Shown: positions 24,352 through 34,716, numbered from the stretch's first letter. The stretch: DNA of 64,000 nt from Flavobacterium gillisiae (GCF_900107635.1 NZ_FNRD01000006.1:62001-126000); one strand, 5' to 3'. Notes: generated from the sequence alone by a model not told the origin. Numbers and translations: made by a program.

Positions 24352-26808
24352 TTATTTCAAAGCATCAATTTTTGCTTGAACTTCTGCGTCAGTACCTTTA
24401 AAAACTTGTGTTTCCACTTGACCGTTTACAGTAGTTGTAACTGTACCGACAACTGCACCATTAACATTTGTTTTCTCAATAGTCACTTGTTTAGAAACTT
24501 CCTGCATCATATGCGCACCTTTCATATGCTCGCAAGCTGCATTCGTACAGCCTTTAGCAATACATTCTTCTTTAGACATTGAAGTACATGCACCAGTCGT
24601 AATGCAACAACTCGCTTTATCTGTAATAGTATGACTTCCACTTCCTAAAATTGGCGCCATTACTAGACCTATCAAACAAGTCAATTTAATTAATATGTTC
24701 ATCGATGGTCCAGAAGTATCTTTGAAAGGATCTCCAACAGTATCTCCCGTTACGGCCGCTTTATGTGCCTCAGACCCTTTGTAAGTCATCTCACCGTTAA
24801 TCATTACCCCTGCTTCAAAAGATTTCTTAGCATTATCCCAAGCACCTCCGGCATTGTTTTGAAAAACTGCCCAAAGAACACCAGAAACAGTAACTCCAGC
24901 CATATATCCTCCAAGCATTTCTGCGATTAATTGATTGTTATCTCCGTAAACTAGTTTCCCAAGAAGTACAATGGCTATAGGAAAACCAATCGTCAAAATT
25001 CCAGGTAACATCATTTCGCGTAAAGCGGCTTTAGTAGAAATATCAACACATTTTGCATATTCTGGCTTACCAGTACCTTCCATAATTCCAGGAATTTCTT
25101 TGAACTGTCGGCGCACTTCATACACCATATCCATCGCGGCTTTACCAACAGAGTTCATCGCTAATGCAGAGAACACTACCGGAATCATTCCCCCTACGAA
25201 TAACATCGCTAAAACAGGAGCTTTAAAAATATTAATCCCGTCAATTCCTGTAAAAGTTACATATGCTGCAAATAATGCTAAGGAAGTCAATGCTGCCGAA
25301 GCAATTGCAAACCCTTTTCCAGTCGCTGCAGTCGTATTCCCTACCGAATCTAAGATATCAGTACGTGTACGTACTTCTTTTGGCAATTCACTCATTTCGG
25401 CAATTCCACCTGCATTGTCAGATATAGGTCCGAAGGCGTCAATCGCTAACTGCATCGCTGTAGTTGCCATCATTGCTGAAGCGGCTAATGCTACTCCGTA
25501 AAATCCAGCAAGAGCGTAAGAAGTCCAAATGGCAGCTGCAAATAATAAGACAGTTGGAAATGTCGAAATCATTCCTGTAGCTAAACCTGCAATTACATTC
25601 GTTCCTGCTCCCGTACTCGATTTTTGAACAATAGCCATCACTGGTTTAGTTCCTAATCCCGTGTAATATTCTGTAACAGATGAAATAACAGCACCCACTA
25701 CTAGTCCAACGATCGTAGCATAGAAAACTCTCATCGACGAAATGTCTTGCATTCCTTCACCAAAAAATTCCATTTTCATATTGGCAGGCAACATATATTG
25801 TACTAAGAAATAACAAGCTACTGCTGTTAAACCTATAGAAACCCAGTTCCCAATGTTTAACGCTTTTTGTACTTGTGCTTCTTTAGCATTCTCATCAGTA
25901 ATTTTAACTAACATGGTTCCTATAATCGAAAATAAGATTCCGAAACCGGCAATTGCCATTGGCAATAAAATAGGTCCGATACCACCAAAGGCATCATCTA
26001 TACTTCCTCCCATGTCTTTGATAACATAGTTCCCAAGAACCATAGCTGCCAAAACAGTTGCTACATAAGAACCGAATAAATCAGCTCCCATTCCGGCAAC
26101 ATCTCCTACGTTATCCCCTACGTTATCAGCAATTGTAGCTGGGTTGCGCGGGTCATCCTCCGGAATTCCAGCTTCTACCTTACCCACTAAATCAGCTCCA
26201 ACATCGGCAGCTTTTGTATAAATACCACCTCCCACACGGGCAAACAAGGCAATTGATTCAGCTCCAAGAGAAAAACCAGCTAATGTTTCTAAGACGATAG
26301 TCATGTCCTCTGTTGAAGTCCACGTTCCATTCATAAAGAAATGGAAGAAAAAGATAAAGAAAGAAGTCAAACCTAGAACAGCTAAACCAGCCACACCAAG
26401 TCCCATTACGGTTCCACCGCTAAAAGAAACTTTTAATGCTTGCGGCAAACTTGTTCGTGCTGCCTGTGTAGTTCTAACATTTGTTTTTGTTGCAATCTTC
26501 ATTCCCATATTCCCTGCAAGAGCTGAGAAAACTGCACCGAAAACAAAGGCAACAACTATTAAAATATGTGTAGTAGGAACAAAATAAGACAATCCTGCTA
26601 AAACGATGCTTGCTCCAACAACGAAGAAAGCGAGTAACCTATATTCTGCTTTTAAGAACGCTAATGCACCTTCGTAAATATAATCTGAAATTTCTTTCAT
26701 CTTACCGTCGCCGGCATCCTGTTTTAATACCCAAGATCTTTTAATCCACATGAACAGAAGTCCTACAATTGCCATGACAATTGGCAAATAAATCATAATT
26801 GTATTCAT
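24352..26808 (-). CDS. hppA: Membrane-bound ion-translocating pyrophosphatase
   Basis: An 818-residue polytopic protein coupling pyrophosphate hydrolysis to H+ or Na+ export. The signature [28 protein letters not shown], split as [14 protein letters not shown] and [17 protein letters not shown], is present, as is the second conserved region [22 protein letters not shown] with Ala at the discriminating position indicates the K+-dependent subfamily, which includes Na+ pumps; the ion is not certain. An unusual 90-residue C-terminal tail follows the last membrane helix, with six Cys at about 734-759 and then a Val/Thr-rich segment. As the family's C-terminus faces outward, the tail is probably periplasmic. 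The soluble pyrophosphatase gene lies directly upstream. Confidence 0.95.
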   Translation of the reverse strand: MNTIMIYLPIVMAIVGLLFMWIKRSWVLKQDAGDGKMKEISDYIYEGALAFLKAEYRLLAFFVVGASIVLAGLSYFVPTTHILIVVAFVFGAVFSALAGNMGMKIATKTNVRTTQAARTSLPQALKVSFSGGTVMGLGVAGLAVLGLTSFFIFFFHFFMNGTWTSTEDMTIVLETLAGFSLGAESIALFARVGGGIYTKAADVGADLVGKVEAGIPEDDPRNPATIADNVGDNVGDVAGMGADLFGSYVATVLAAMVLGNYVIKDMGGSIDDAFGGIGPILLPMAIAGFGILFSIIGTMLVKITDENAKEAQVQKALNIGNWVSIGLTAVACYFLVQYMLPANMKMEFFGEGMQDISSMRVFYATIVGLVVGAVISSVTEYYTGLGTKPVMAIVQKSSTGAGTNVIAGLATGMISTFPTVLLFAAAIWTSYALAGFYGVALAASAMMATTAMQLAIDAFGPISDNAGGIAEMSELPKEVRTRTDILDSVGNTTAATGKGFAIASAALTSLALFAAYVTFTGIDGINIFKAPVLAMLFVGGMIPVVFSALAMNSVGKAAMDMVYEVRRQFKEIPGIMEGTGKPEYAKCVDISTKAALREMMLPGILTIGFPIAIVLLGKLVYGDNNQLIAEMLGGYMAGVTVSGVLWAVFQNNAGGAWDNAKKSFEAGVMINGEMTYKGSEAHKAAVTGDTVGDPFKDTSGPSMNILIKLTCLIGLVMAPILGSGSHTITDKASCCITTGACTSMSKEECIAKGCTNAACEHMKGAHMMQEVSKQVTIEKTNVNGAVVGTVTTTVNGQVETQVFKGTDAEVQAKIDALK

Positions 26809-26868
26809 AAATTTGGTTTTTTTTGGTTATTGGTTAATAATCAATATAGTACAAAAACGAATTTAAAC

Positions 26869-26904
26869 AAAAAAGCAACACTCTTAACAGAATGTTGCTT
26901 TTTT
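26869..26904 (-). terminator. ppa terminator
   Basis: Stem AAAAAAGCAACA/TGTTGCTTTTTT (26869-26880 with 26893-26904), downstream of ppa and upstream of hppA on the same strand, so the two pyrophosphatases are probably separate transcripts. Confidence 0.85.
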
Positions 26905-26925
26905 TATAAAATACAAGGGTATTTA

Positions 26926-27456
26926 TTACTTAATACTGAATAATCCCTCTGGTTTATTTTCAATTTGATCAAAACGATCGGTACATTTTTTAATAATGGC
27001 ATATGCTTCATTAACATCTCCCCATCCACCTACGTCAACTGTTTTGTTTTCAAGATCTTTATACACTTGGAAGAAATGCTCTATTTCTTTTAATAAGTGT
27101 GGATTCATATCTGACAAATCATTCAATGAATTCCAAATTGGATCCGATACTGGTACACAAATTACTTTTTCGTCCGGCCCTTTATCATCTGCCATGTGGA
27201 AAACACCAATAGGTTTTACTTCCATAACACATCCAGGAAAAGTAGGCTCGTTTACTAAAACCAATACATCTAGTGGATCACCATCTAGTGCAAGAGTTTC
27301 AGGAATAAATCCGTAATCAGCTGGGTACATCATTGATGAAAACAACATTCTGTCGAAACGCATTCTTTTTATTTCGAAATCGTATTCATATTTGTTTCTA
27401 CTTCCTCTTGGAATTTCGATAAGTACATCGAAAGTTTTTATTTTGTCTGCAGTCAT
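26926..27456 (-). CDS. ppa: Soluble inorganic pyrophosphatase (family I)
   Basis: A 176-residue cytosolic enzyme that hydrolyses pyrophosphate. Family I landmarks are VLIEIPRGSRNKYEYD, YPADYGFIPETLALDGDPLDVLVL with the metal-binding Asp cluster, and CVPVSDPIW. Length and start fit the family. It stands next to the membrane pyrophosphatase, and the two share a substrate: one releases the energy as heat, the other as an ion gradient. Confidence 0.97.
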   Translation of the reverse strand: MTADKIKTFDVLIEIPRGSRNKYEYDFEIKRMRFDRMLFSSMMYPADYGFIPETLALDGDPLDVLVLVNEPTFPGCVMEVKPIGVFHMADDKGPDEKVICVPVSDPIWNSLNDLSDMNPHLLKEIEHFFQVYKDLENKTVDVGGWGDVNEAYAIIKKCTDRFDQIENKPEGLFSIK

Positions 27457-27557
27457 TTTAATTTTTTCTTTTCTATAATAATCGCAACAAAAATAAGCAA
27501 ACCATCTGTTTTTACAATATAAAATTGCTCTTATCTACACATTAAATAGCAAAAAAA

Positions 27558-28166
27558 CTAATATTGATACACTATTGTCCTATTTCTTTTTTTGAGATAA
27601 TAATGCCACAACAAAAAGGTAGCGTAAGAACGATACGGACTCCATTTAGCGGCATGGGTTTCCATGGCTTCTTTCTCGTGAATATCGAGTAATTCTTTGA
27701 TCGTATTTACTACCGCAACATCTCCCATTGGAAGCAAATCTGGAGCTTCAAGGCAAAACATTAAATAGACATCAATAGTCCAGTTTCCTATTCCCTTGAT
27801 TTTAATAAGCTCTTCCCGTACCTGCTCTGGCGTTTTGCTTGCCAAAGATTCTAAGTCTATGTTCTTACTAAGCACTGCCACAGACAATGCTTTGATATAA
27901 GATGTTTTTTGCCGGCTTACGCCAAGAAGTCTAAACTCTTCATCCGCTAAATCTATCAAAACAGTCGGCTCAAAGATCTTTATCCTTTCCCTTAATTTCA
28001 AAAAAGTAGCTTTGGCTGAGTCAATAGATACTTGTTGTTCTAAAATCAGCAACACTAGCGTCTCCAATCCTTGTGGTCGTTAGGGAATAATTGGCATTCC
28101 GTATTTTTCAATAATGACATTGAAAATTGGGTCTACTGCCGAAAGATATTCAATAGCTGCTTTCAT
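27558..28166 (-). pseudogene. DNA-3-methyladenine glycosylase (AlkA-like, HhH-GPD), interrupted by an in-frame stop
   Basis: From the ATG at 28166 the frame reads MKAAIEYLSAVDPIFNVIIE, then KYGMPIIP, then TAA at 28080-28082 (codon 29), then in the same frame RPQGLETLVLLILEQQVSID to the end. Without the stop it would be 202 residues, the normal length. A single base change of a Tyr codon (TAT or TAC to TAA) explains it. The downstream part keeps the helix-hairpin-helix KIKGIGNWTIDVYLMFCL and the catalytic Asp (LLPMGDVAV). Reinitiation at TTG 28067 could make a 169-residue product lacking the N-terminal segment. A sequencing error must be excluded. The family repairs alkylated bases. Confidence 0.75.
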
Positions 28167-28180
28167 GCGCTGATTTTTTT

Positions 28181-28286
28181 AGCCCAGATAGAAGTGGAAA
28201 TCCTTTTCCTTTTTTCTTTAAAAAGGAAAAGATTGCAACGAATAGCTGGACACGAGCGCAGCGAACTCACGAAGTAAATAGCTCCT
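28181..28286 (-). repeat. Dispersed hairpin repeat, copy 2
   Basis: On the minus strand: GGAGCTATTT, then CCAGCTATTCGTTGCAATCTT, a core hairpin (CTTTTCC.../...GGAAAAG, 28203-28231), then AAGGATTTCCACTTCTATCTGGGCTA. The arms match the copies at 17316, 31901 and 44570. The outer edge contains the last two bases of the stop of the DUF5686 gene. Confidence 0.8.
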
Positions 28287-30771
28287 AAAAATAAAACCCA
28301 AAAGATCCTTTTACTGAAAATCGCTGCGTATCTGGTGTGTTTAAATAATTTCCTCTCCAAGCAAAATCGATACGGAACACTTTGAAGATATTCCCAATTC
28401 CAGCATTGTACTCCCAATACACGTTTTCAGGAGCATTGTACTGCAGACCCGAAGCATTTATAGCTCTGTTAGCATCTGAAATCGTTCCGTAAACGCCTTT
28501 CACTCCAATAATTTCTCTCCAATTCAGTTTTCGCATAAAAGGAATTCTAGAGAAAATACGTCCTCCAAAATTATGATCCCATTGTACCGTTGCATATTGA
28601 TCAGACACAAATTCGTAGAAATTAAGGTTACTAAAGGTGTTTTCAATAGTAAAATAAGTTTGATTCCCAGGAATAACACTCATAAGACCTAAAGGAATTG
28701 TACCAAAAGTTTTTCCCATCTCGACAGTCACATTTGATCGTCCTAACGGACCAATAATGATAGGCTGCTTATAGTACAATTGCAATTTTTCATATTTAAA
28801 ATCACTATCTAACAATCCTTTGAATCCATGGCTGTAGTTCACAAAAAACCTACTGAAAGGACTATCTACATTGTCTCTCTCTACTGCATACCCAATCGTT
28901 TTTCGTTTTGGCGTATATTCGATCTGAAAACTCACTTCTGACTGTTTCACATCACTTTTTGTAGCAGTTTGTCCTGCATCTGTATAGTAATCCAAACTAA
29001 ATGTTGGCGAAGCCGATTCTAATGTTCGATAAGAAAAACCGGTTTGAAAGGTCAGGTTTTTGATTGGTTCGATTTCGACAGCAACATTACTCAGATTGAT
29101 GTTAGTCAATTTCCCATTACTACCGGATGAAAATAAAGAAGACGAGGCAAAACTTCGACCCAAAACATCATTTGTAGTAGTTAAACTCGCACCAATTTGT
29201 TCTACGTCTCGCCTATTTCCCCCTGACAGGATAATTCTATTTCGTTTGTCAACCATCCACTTTCCTGATAGTCCGTATTTGAATTTATCATCTTTAAATC
29301 CATAGGCTGTATAACCTTGTAATCTCCAAGTATCACTAGTACCGAAATAAGTTCTACCTCCGGCTCTCAAACGCACTCCCTCTACTTCATTGAAACCAAA
29401 TGTGGAAAAAATAGGGCCATAATCAAAATTTCCATAATTGACATAGCCGCTGGCAAGCACAGTAACTAAACTTGTTATCTGCTTGAATTTATTAACCGTT
29501 TGTAAAGTATCAAGCATTCTATAAACTCCCAATTCATCTTTACTTAAGTTCTCATAACGGTTTTTATGCCAGTACTGATCTGACTTATTATAGATCGAAT
29601 CGTTAGCATAAGCGACTTCTTCTTTATAAAAAGACGAAGTCTTTTCTTTATTGAACTCATGATTTCCATAGAAAGAGGTACGCTTTCCATAAAGTCCTTT
29701 TGAATCTTCTTTTTTATTTACTGCAAAATCAGACATTAAGTAATCACGTGTCAATAGAAATACGGAATCATTTACAACATCAAATTCCTGTTCTAAATAA
29801 ATATCCTTCACCCAGTTAATATTAGCACTTTTAGTAACTGCCATATTAATTTTCTTAATGGCGTAGGTTGTATCATTTACCCAAAAATCACCTTTAAAAG
29901 TCAATTCGTTCTTACGTCTTGGATAGAATACGATATTATAACACCATTTATTATTGATATAGGCACTATCTCTCAGTACATAGTTATAGACATCAATTCC
30001 TGTTGTAGAAATGGGACTGGTAAAGCTTTTGTCAAAAAAGGTAAGGTGATTATCATAAACATTATAATCTGAATATAAATCTTTTACAAAAGATAGTAAT
30101 TGCTGATTACCTTTAAAACCAGAGCTTTTATTGGCTTTTATTTTTTCCTTTACTTTCTTCAGTTTATTATCCCCGTAAATATCTGACAAGGTCTCATTTA
30201 TGAAAATCGGCAAATACGTCTTTCCGGTAACTCTGGAAGTATCGACATGATCAAAAATAAATTCCATTCCTCTAAACAGTTTATTTTTCATAAAAGCACT
30301 GTCAATTGTGTTCATATCAAACTCAATCTTCTCATACCTTTCCATTTGGTATTGATCAAAAAGATACAACCCATTTTTACGCTTTCTTTCCCATATTTTC
30401 CTAAGAATATCCAGCGCAGGATTGTCCTTTTTTGATGTTTTACCAGTAAAAATAACAACTTCATTTAAGCTTTCGGCTTCTTTCAACAACACCTTAAAAT
30501 TATAACTAACCGCTTTATCCAAGGCAATCTCCCGATCTGAAAAACCAACAGAAGTAATTACTAAAGTCGTATATGTTTTAGCAGATTCTATATAAAAACG
30601 CCCATCTTCATTAGCAACAGTTCCTTCCCTAGAATCTTTGAACGCTATATTCGCAAAAGGGACAGGCTGATCTAATTTATCTACGATGATACCACTCACT
30701 TTTGTTTGGGCAAAAACAGCATTGGAGATCATCAATAAAAGAAAGACAATAAATAAAAAATTCTTTTTCAT
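28285..30771 (-). CDS. DUF5686 / carboxypeptidase-regulatory-like outer-membrane protein
   Basis: An 828-residue exported protein. The ATG at 30771 (MKKNFLFIVFLLLMISNAVFAQ) is chosen over the one at 30825, because it gives a normal signal peptide. Residues 22-110 form a carboxypeptidase regulatory-like domain (GIIVDKLDQPVPFANIAF, VANEDGRFYI). Then follows the DUF5686 region (KKDNPALDILRKIWERK, NGLYLFDQYQMERYEKIEFD) and a barrel-like C-terminus ending RFSVKGSFGFYF. The family is widespread in Bacteroidota and without a settled function; an outer-membrane location is likely. Single gene between pdhB and the broken glycosylase gene. Confidence 0.9.
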   Translation of the reverse strand: MKKNFLFIVFLLLMISNAVFAQTKVSGIIVDKLDQPVPFANIAFKDSREGTVANEDGRFYIESAKTYTTLVITSVGFSDREIALDKAVSYNFKVLLKEAESLNEVVIFTGKTSKKDNPALDILRKIWERKRKNGLYLFDQYQMERYEKIEFDMNTIDSAFMKNKLFRGMEFIFDHVDTSRVTGKTYLPIFINETLSDIYGDNKLKKVKEKIKANKSSGFKGNQQLLSFVKDLYSDYNVYDNHLTFFDKSFTSPISTTGIDVYNYVLRDSAYINNKWCYNIVFYPRRKNELTFKGDFWVNDTTYAIKKINMAVTKSANINWVKDIYLEQEFDVVNDSVFLLTRDYLMSDFAVNKKEDSKGLYGKRTSFYGNHEFNKEKTSSFYKEEVAYANDSIYNKSDQYWHKNRYENLSKDELGVYRMLDTLQTVNKFKQITSLVTVLASGYVNYGNFDYGPIFSTFGFNEVEGVRLRAGGRTYFGTSDTWRLQGYTAYGFKDDKFKYGLSGKWMVDKRNRIILSGGNRRDVEQIGASLTTTNDVLGRSFASSSLFSSGSNGKLTNINLSNVAVEIEPIKNLTFQTGFSYRTLESASPTFSLDYYTDAGQTATKSDVKQSEVSFQIEYTPKRKTIGYAVERDNVDSPFSRFFVNYSHGFKGLLDSDFKYEKLQLYYKQPIIIGPLGRSNVTVEMGKTFGTIPLGLMSVIPGNQTYFTIENTFSNLNFYEFVSDQYATVQWDHNFGGRIFSRIPFMRKLNWREIIGVKGVYGTISDANRAINASGLQYNAPENVYWEYNAGIGNIFKVFRIDFAWRGNYLNTPDTQRFSVKGSFGFYF

Positions 30772-30786
30772 AATTCTATTTAAAAC

Positions 30787-30822
30787 AAAAAGCTTCATCA
30801 AACGAACGATTGATGAAGCTTT
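30787..30822 (-). terminator. pdhB terminator
   Basis: A 13-bp stem AAAGCTTCATCAA/TTGATGAAGCTTT (30789-30801 with 30810-30822) with a T-rich tail on the minus strand, directly after pdhB. Confidence 0.85.
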
Positions 30823-30840
30823 CATAACATGTTTAGTATA

Positions 30841-31818
30841 TTATTTATACATTACTTTTTTAACCGCTTTTATAACGTCATCCGCATTAGGCAACCATTC
30901 TTTCAACAAGACTGGAGAGTAAGGCGCTGGCGTATCAGCAGTTGTAATTCTTTGAATTGGCGCATCAAGAAAGTCAAAAGCACGTTCTTGAACGATATAA
31001 GTAATTTCAGAAGCAACACTTGCAAAAGGCCAAGCCTCTTCAAGAACCACTAATCTATTTGTTTTTTTAACAGATGTTAAAATAGTATCATAATCCATAG
31101 GACGTACTGTTCTCAAATCGATAATTTCGCAAGAAATTCCTTCTTTGGCTAATTCTTGAGCAGCGATATGAGCTTCTTTGATAATTTTACCAAAAGAAAC
31201 GATAGTAACATCTGTTCCTTCACGTTTGATATCAGCAACTCCAATAGGAATAGTGTACTCCCCATCTGGAACTTCACCTTTATCACCATACATTTGTTCT
31301 GATTCCATGAAAATCACAGGATCATTATCACGAATAGCTGATTTCAACAATCCTTTAGCATCATAAACAGTAGATGGAACTACTACTTTAAGACCAGGTG
31401 TGTTAGCAAACCAGTTTTCTAATGCTTGTGAGTGTGTCGCTCCTAATTGTCCTGCCGAAGCTGTTGGGCCACGAAAAACAATAGGCACGTTAAACTGACC
31501 ACCGGTCATCTGACGCATCTTAGCTGCATTATTTATAATTTGATCAATACCAACAAGACAGAAATTAAAAGTCATGTATTCTACAATAGGTCTACAACCA
31601 TTCATCGCTGAACCTACTGCAATCCCTGTAAAACCAAGCTCTGCAATTGGAGTGTCAATTACTCTTTTTTCTCCAAATTCGGCAAGCATACCTTTAGACG
31701 CTTTGTAAGCACCGTTGTATTCCGCAACTTCTTCACCCATTAAATATATGGACTCATCATTACGCATTTCTTCACTCATCGCTTCGCAAATAGCCTCTCT
31801 AAATTGTATCGTTCTCAT
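30841..31818 (-). CDS. pdhB: Pyruvate dehydrogenase E1 component, beta subunit
   Basis: A 325-residue cytosolic subunit of the pyruvate dehydrogenase complex, of the separate alpha/beta E1 type. Landmarks are MRTIQFREAICEAMSEEM, MGEEVAEYNGAYKASKGM with the thiamine-diphosphate-contacting Glu, FRGPTASAGQLGATHSQ, and DLRTVRPMDYDTI. With the alpha subunit it decarboxylates pyruvate and passes the acetyl group to E2. No alpha subunit or E2 gene lies next to it in this window. Confidence 0.96.
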   Translation of the reverse strand: MRTIQFREAICEAMSEEMRNDESIYLMGEEVAEYNGAYKASKGMLAEFGEKRVIDTPIAELGFTGIAVGSAMNGCRPIVEYMTFNFCLVGIDQIINNAAKMRQMTGGQFNVPIVFRGPTASAGQLGATHSQALENWFANTPGLKVVVPSTVYDAKGLLKSAIRDNDPVIFMESEQMYGDKGEVPDGEYTIPIGVADIKREGTDVTIVSFGKIIKEAHIAAQELAKEGISCEIIDLRTVRPMDYDTILTSVKKTNRLVVLEEAWPFASVASEITYIVQERAFDFLDAPIQRITTADTPAPYSPVLLKEWLPNADDVIKAVKKVMYK

Positions 31819-31900
31819 ATTTATATTGTATATGTCTAATTTTCGATAGCAAAAATAAATATTTTAAATCACTTTTTTGCATAAATTACTCTAAAATAAT

Positions 31901-31980
31901 CAGGAGCTATTTCCGGCTATACGCTATATCTTCCTGTGGCTAAAGGAGCCACACGAAGGATGTCGCTACTATCCGGGCTA
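31901..31980 (+). repeat. Dispersed hairpin repeat, copy 3
   Basis: Reads CAGGAGCTATTTCCGGCTAT, ACGCTATATCTT, core hairpin GTGGCT-AAAGG-AGCCAC (31936-31952), then AAGGATGTCGCTACTATCCGGGCTA in two parts. Same arms as the copies at 17316, 28181 and 44570. Lies between the divergent pdhB and etfB genes. Confidence 0.8.
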
Positions 31981-32044
31981 CGAAAACGTAATAGTTCATT
32001 AAAAAAAACTATGCACGCATAGTATATTATTCGAATTAATATCC

Positions 32045-32052
32045 TAATTTTG
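32045..32052 (+). promoter_or_regulatory. etfB promoter -7 box
   Basis: TAATTTTG matches TAnnTTTG exactly, 33 bases before the etfB start. Confidence 0.6.
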
Positions 32053-32085
32053 TAAAAGACTATTAGAAAAATAAAAAACAATCCT

Positions 32086-32832
32086 ATGAAAATATTAGTT
32101 TGCATCAGTCACGTTCCTGATACTACTTCAAAAATTAATTTTACCAATGGTGATTCTGAATTCGATACCAATGGGGTACAATATGTAATTAATCCAAATG
32201 ACGAATTCGGATTAACACGAGCAATATGGTTTCAAGAACAACAAGGAGCAACAGTTACTGTTGTGAATGTTGGAGGACCAGAAACTGAACCTACTTTAAG
32301 AAAAGCATTAGCTATTGGAGCAAACGAAGCAATTCGTGTAAATGCAGCTCCTACTGATGGTTTCTTTGTAGCAAAACAACTTGCCGATGTTATAAAAAAT
32401 GGTGGTTACGATCTTGTTATTGCAGGAAAAGAATCATTAGACTATAATGGAGGAATGGTTCCTGGAATGATTGCAGGTATCTTGGGTAATAATTTCATTA
32501 ATTCTTGTACTGGCCTTACCGTTGAAGGAACTGCTGTAACAGCGATTCGTGAAATTGATGGTGGAAAAGAAACTGTTTCTACTACGCTTCCATTAATTAT
32601 TGGAGGTCAAAAAGGATTAGTAGAAGAAAAAGATTTACGTATTCCGAACATGAGAGGAATCATGACTGCTAGAAGTAAAGCATTAACGATAGTAGAACCT
32701 ATTGATGCTCCTGTAAATACTAAAGCAGTAAAATTCGAAAAACCAGCACCTAGATCAGCTGTTAAATTAATTTCTCCAGACAATCTAGACGAATTAATCG
32801 ACTTATTACATAACGAAGCAAAAGTGATTTAA
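32086..32832 (+). CDS. etfB: Electron transfer flavoprotein, beta subunit
   Basis: A 248-residue cytosolic subunit that binds AMP and forms the ETF heterodimer with EtfA, accepting electrons from acyl-CoA dehydrogenases. Landmarks are MKILVCISHVPDTTSKI, YVINPNDEFGLTRAI, LVIAGKESLDYNGGMVPGMI and IPNMRGIMTARSK. The gene etfA follows on the same strand after 122 bp. Confidence 0.96.
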   Translation: MKILVCISHVPDTTSKINFTNGDSEFDTNGVQYVINPNDEFGLTRAIWFQEQQGATVTVVNVGGPETEPTLRKALAIGANEAIRVNAAPTDGFFVAKQLADVIKNGGYDLVIAGKESLDYNGGMVPGMIAGILGNNFINSCTGLTVEGTAVTAIREIDGGKETVSTTLPLIIGGQKGLVEEKDLRIPNMRGIMTARSKALTIVEPIDAPVNTKAVKFEKPAPRSAVKLISPDNLDELIDLLHNEAKVI

Positions 32833-32851
32833 GAATTGGATTTAAGAATGA

Positions 32852-32939
32852 AGATTAACGATTTTTGATTGCTGATGGCAAAAAAAATCTAAACTCTTGA
32901 TTCAAACTTCTAAAATCTAAAATCATAAATCGCTAATCT
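32852..32939. repeat. Long inverted repeat between etfB and etfA
   Basis: The 19-base arms 32852-32870 and 32921-32939 match at 17 of 19 positions when one is reverse-complemented. They form a large hairpin with a 50-base loop inside the operon spacer. AT-rich words such as AATCTAAAATC recur in it. Confidence 0.65.
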
Positions 32940-32954
32940 AAAAACACAAATCTT

Positions 32955-33923
32955 ATGTCAATATTAATATATGCAGAATCTGCGGAAGGAAAGTTCAAAA
33001 AAGTAGCTTTTGAATTAGCTTCTTATGCAAAAAAAGTAGCCGAATCTCTAGGAACAACTGTAACAGCAGTAACAGTTAACGCTGGCGATGTTTCGGAATT
33101 ATCAAAATACGGAGTAGACAAGGTATTAAAAGTAAACAATGACAAATTAGCAGGTTTTACCGCTAAGGCGTATGCTGATGTTATCAAACAAGCAGCACAA
33201 AAAGAAAGCGCTAAAGTAATTTTACTTTCATCAACAACTGACAGTATCTACCTTTCATCACTTGTTGCAGTAGCTCTAGAAGCTGGTTTTGCTTCAAATG
33301 TTGTGGGATTACCATTAAGTACTTCTCCTTTTCAAGTAAAAAGAAATGCATTTTCAAACAAAGCATTCAACATCACTGAAATCAGTACTGATGTAAAAGT
33401 TCTTGGTCTTGCCAAAAATTCTTACGGTATTTCTGAAAACCCATCTACACTAACTGAAGAAGACTTTAATCCAACTATTGGAGAAAATGATTTTGGAGTA
33501 AAAGTAGAATCGGTAGAAAAAGTATCTGGAAAAGTATCTATCGCTGATGCTGACATCGTAGTTTCTGCAGGTCGTGGATTAAAAGGACCAGAAAACTGGG
33601 GAATGATCGAAGAATTAGCAACTGTACTTGGTGCAGCAACTGCTTGTTCTAAACCCGTTTCTGACTTAGGTTGGAGACCTCACGGAGAACATGTTGGTCA
33701 AACTGGAAAACCGGTAGCAACTAACTTATATATTGCAATAGGAATCTCTGGAGCAATCCAGCATATTGCAGGAATAAGTTCTTCAAAAGTAAAAGTGGTT
33801 ATCAATAGTGATCCAGAAGCTCCATTTTTTAAAGTGGCTGACTACGGAATCGTTGGAGATGCATTCGATATCGTTCCTAGACTAATCGAGAAATTTAAAA
33901 CATTCAAGGCGCAACAGTCATAA
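32955..33923 (+). CDS. etfA: Electron transfer flavoprotein, alpha subunit
   Basis: A 322-residue partner of EtfB carrying FAD. The N-terminal half has the ETF fold. The FAD-binding C-terminal half is clear: VVSAGRGLKGPENWGMIEEL, GWRPHGEHVGQTGKPV, YIAIGISGAIQHIAG and VINSDPEAPFFKVADYGIVGD. Second gene of the etfBA operon, ending before a strong terminator. Confidence 0.97.
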   Translation: MSILIYAESAEGKFKKVAFELASYAKKVAESLGTTVTAVTVNAGDVSELSKYGVDKVLKVNNDKLAGFTAKAYADVIKQAAQKESAKVILLSSTTDSIYLSSLVAVALEAGFASNVVGLPLSTSPFQVKRNAFSNKAFNITEISTDVKVLGLAKNSYGISENPSTLTEEDFNPTIGENDFGVKVESVEKVSGKVSIADADIVVSAGRGLKGPENWGMIEELATVLGAATACSKPVSDLGWRPHGEHVGQTGKPVATNLYIAIGISGAIQHIAGISSSKVKVVINSDPEAPFFKVADYGIVGDAFDIVPRLIEKFKTFKAQQS

Positions 33924-33947
33924 TGTAATATTCTTCAATAAATATAG

Positions 33948-33996
33948 CTGCCTGAAAACAAGATAATCGTACCTTTGTTTTCAGGCAGTTTTTTTG
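33948..33996 (+). terminator. etfBA terminator
   Basis: A 14-bp perfect stem CTGCCTGAAAACAA/TTGTTTTCAGGCAG (33948-33961 with 33975-33988), followed by seven T and a G. Confidence 0.92.
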
Positions 33997-34086
33997 TCTA
34001 TCATTTTTTTATTAAAATTGCACCCAAATTTAATAACGAAATTAAATCTTTAAATTAGGTACTCTGTACTTTTCATTTCAGCAAAT

Positions 34087-34716
34087 ATGAGTTTAGTTAA
34101 ATTGTCGATAAAAGGAATTTCATACAGCCAAACACAAAACGGAGCTTACGCACTGATTTTGAATGAAGTTGATGGCGAAAGAAAACTACCAATTGTCATC
34201 GGTGCTTTTGAAGCACAATCTATAGCAATAGCCTTAGAGAAAGAAATTAAACCACCTCGTCCGTTGACACATGATTTATTCAAAAACTTTGCAGAACGAT
34301 TTGACATCACTGTAAAACAAGTCATCATTCATAAATTAGTTGACGGTGTATTTTACTCCAGCATCATTTGCGAAAGAGATAAAATTGAAGAAATAATAGA
34401 TGCACGTACCTCAGATGCAATCGCACTTGCATTGCGATTTAACGCACCTATTTTTACCTACAAAAACATTCTAGACAAAGCTGGTATTTATTTAAAAGCA
34501 AATTCACAAGAAACAGATAAAGACTCTCAAGAAATCGATGATATTCTTTCAAACCCAGAAACTTTTGGAAATGAAGAAGAAAGCAACGAAAGCGGTCGTA
34601 TTTATATTAAGCATAGCCTCCAGGAATTAAGTGAATTACTTGATCAGGCAGTTCAGCACGAGGACTATGAAAAAGCAGCTAAAATAAGAGACGAAATTTC
34701 TAAAAGAGAATCGTAG
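34087..34716 (+). CDS. Bifunctional nuclease (DUF151) with C-terminal UVR motif
   Basis: A 209-residue cytosolic protein. Residues 1-135 are the bifunctional nuclease domain ([27 protein letters not shown], split as [52 protein letters not shown]). After an acidic linker comes a UVR-type motif, [20 protein letters not shown] with IRDEISK. Members have DNase and RNase activity in vitro and are linked to stress; the UVR motif usually mediates protein contacts. Its stop is followed directly by the thyA promoter. Confidence 0.9.
   Translation: MSLVKLSIKGISYSQTQNGAYALILNEVDGERKLPIVIGAFEAQSIAIALEKEIKPPRPLTHDLFKNFAERFDITVKQVIIHKLVDGVFYSSIICERDKIEEIIDARTSDAIALALRFNAPIFTYKNILDKAGIYLKANSQETDKDSQEIDDILSNPETFGNEEESNESGRIYIKHSLQELSELLDQAVQHEDYEKAAKIRDEISKRES

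Noticed and set aside
24971-25501. 176-codon ORF antisense to hppA
   Set aside because: It mirrors the conserved hppA codons; the hppA frame is certain.
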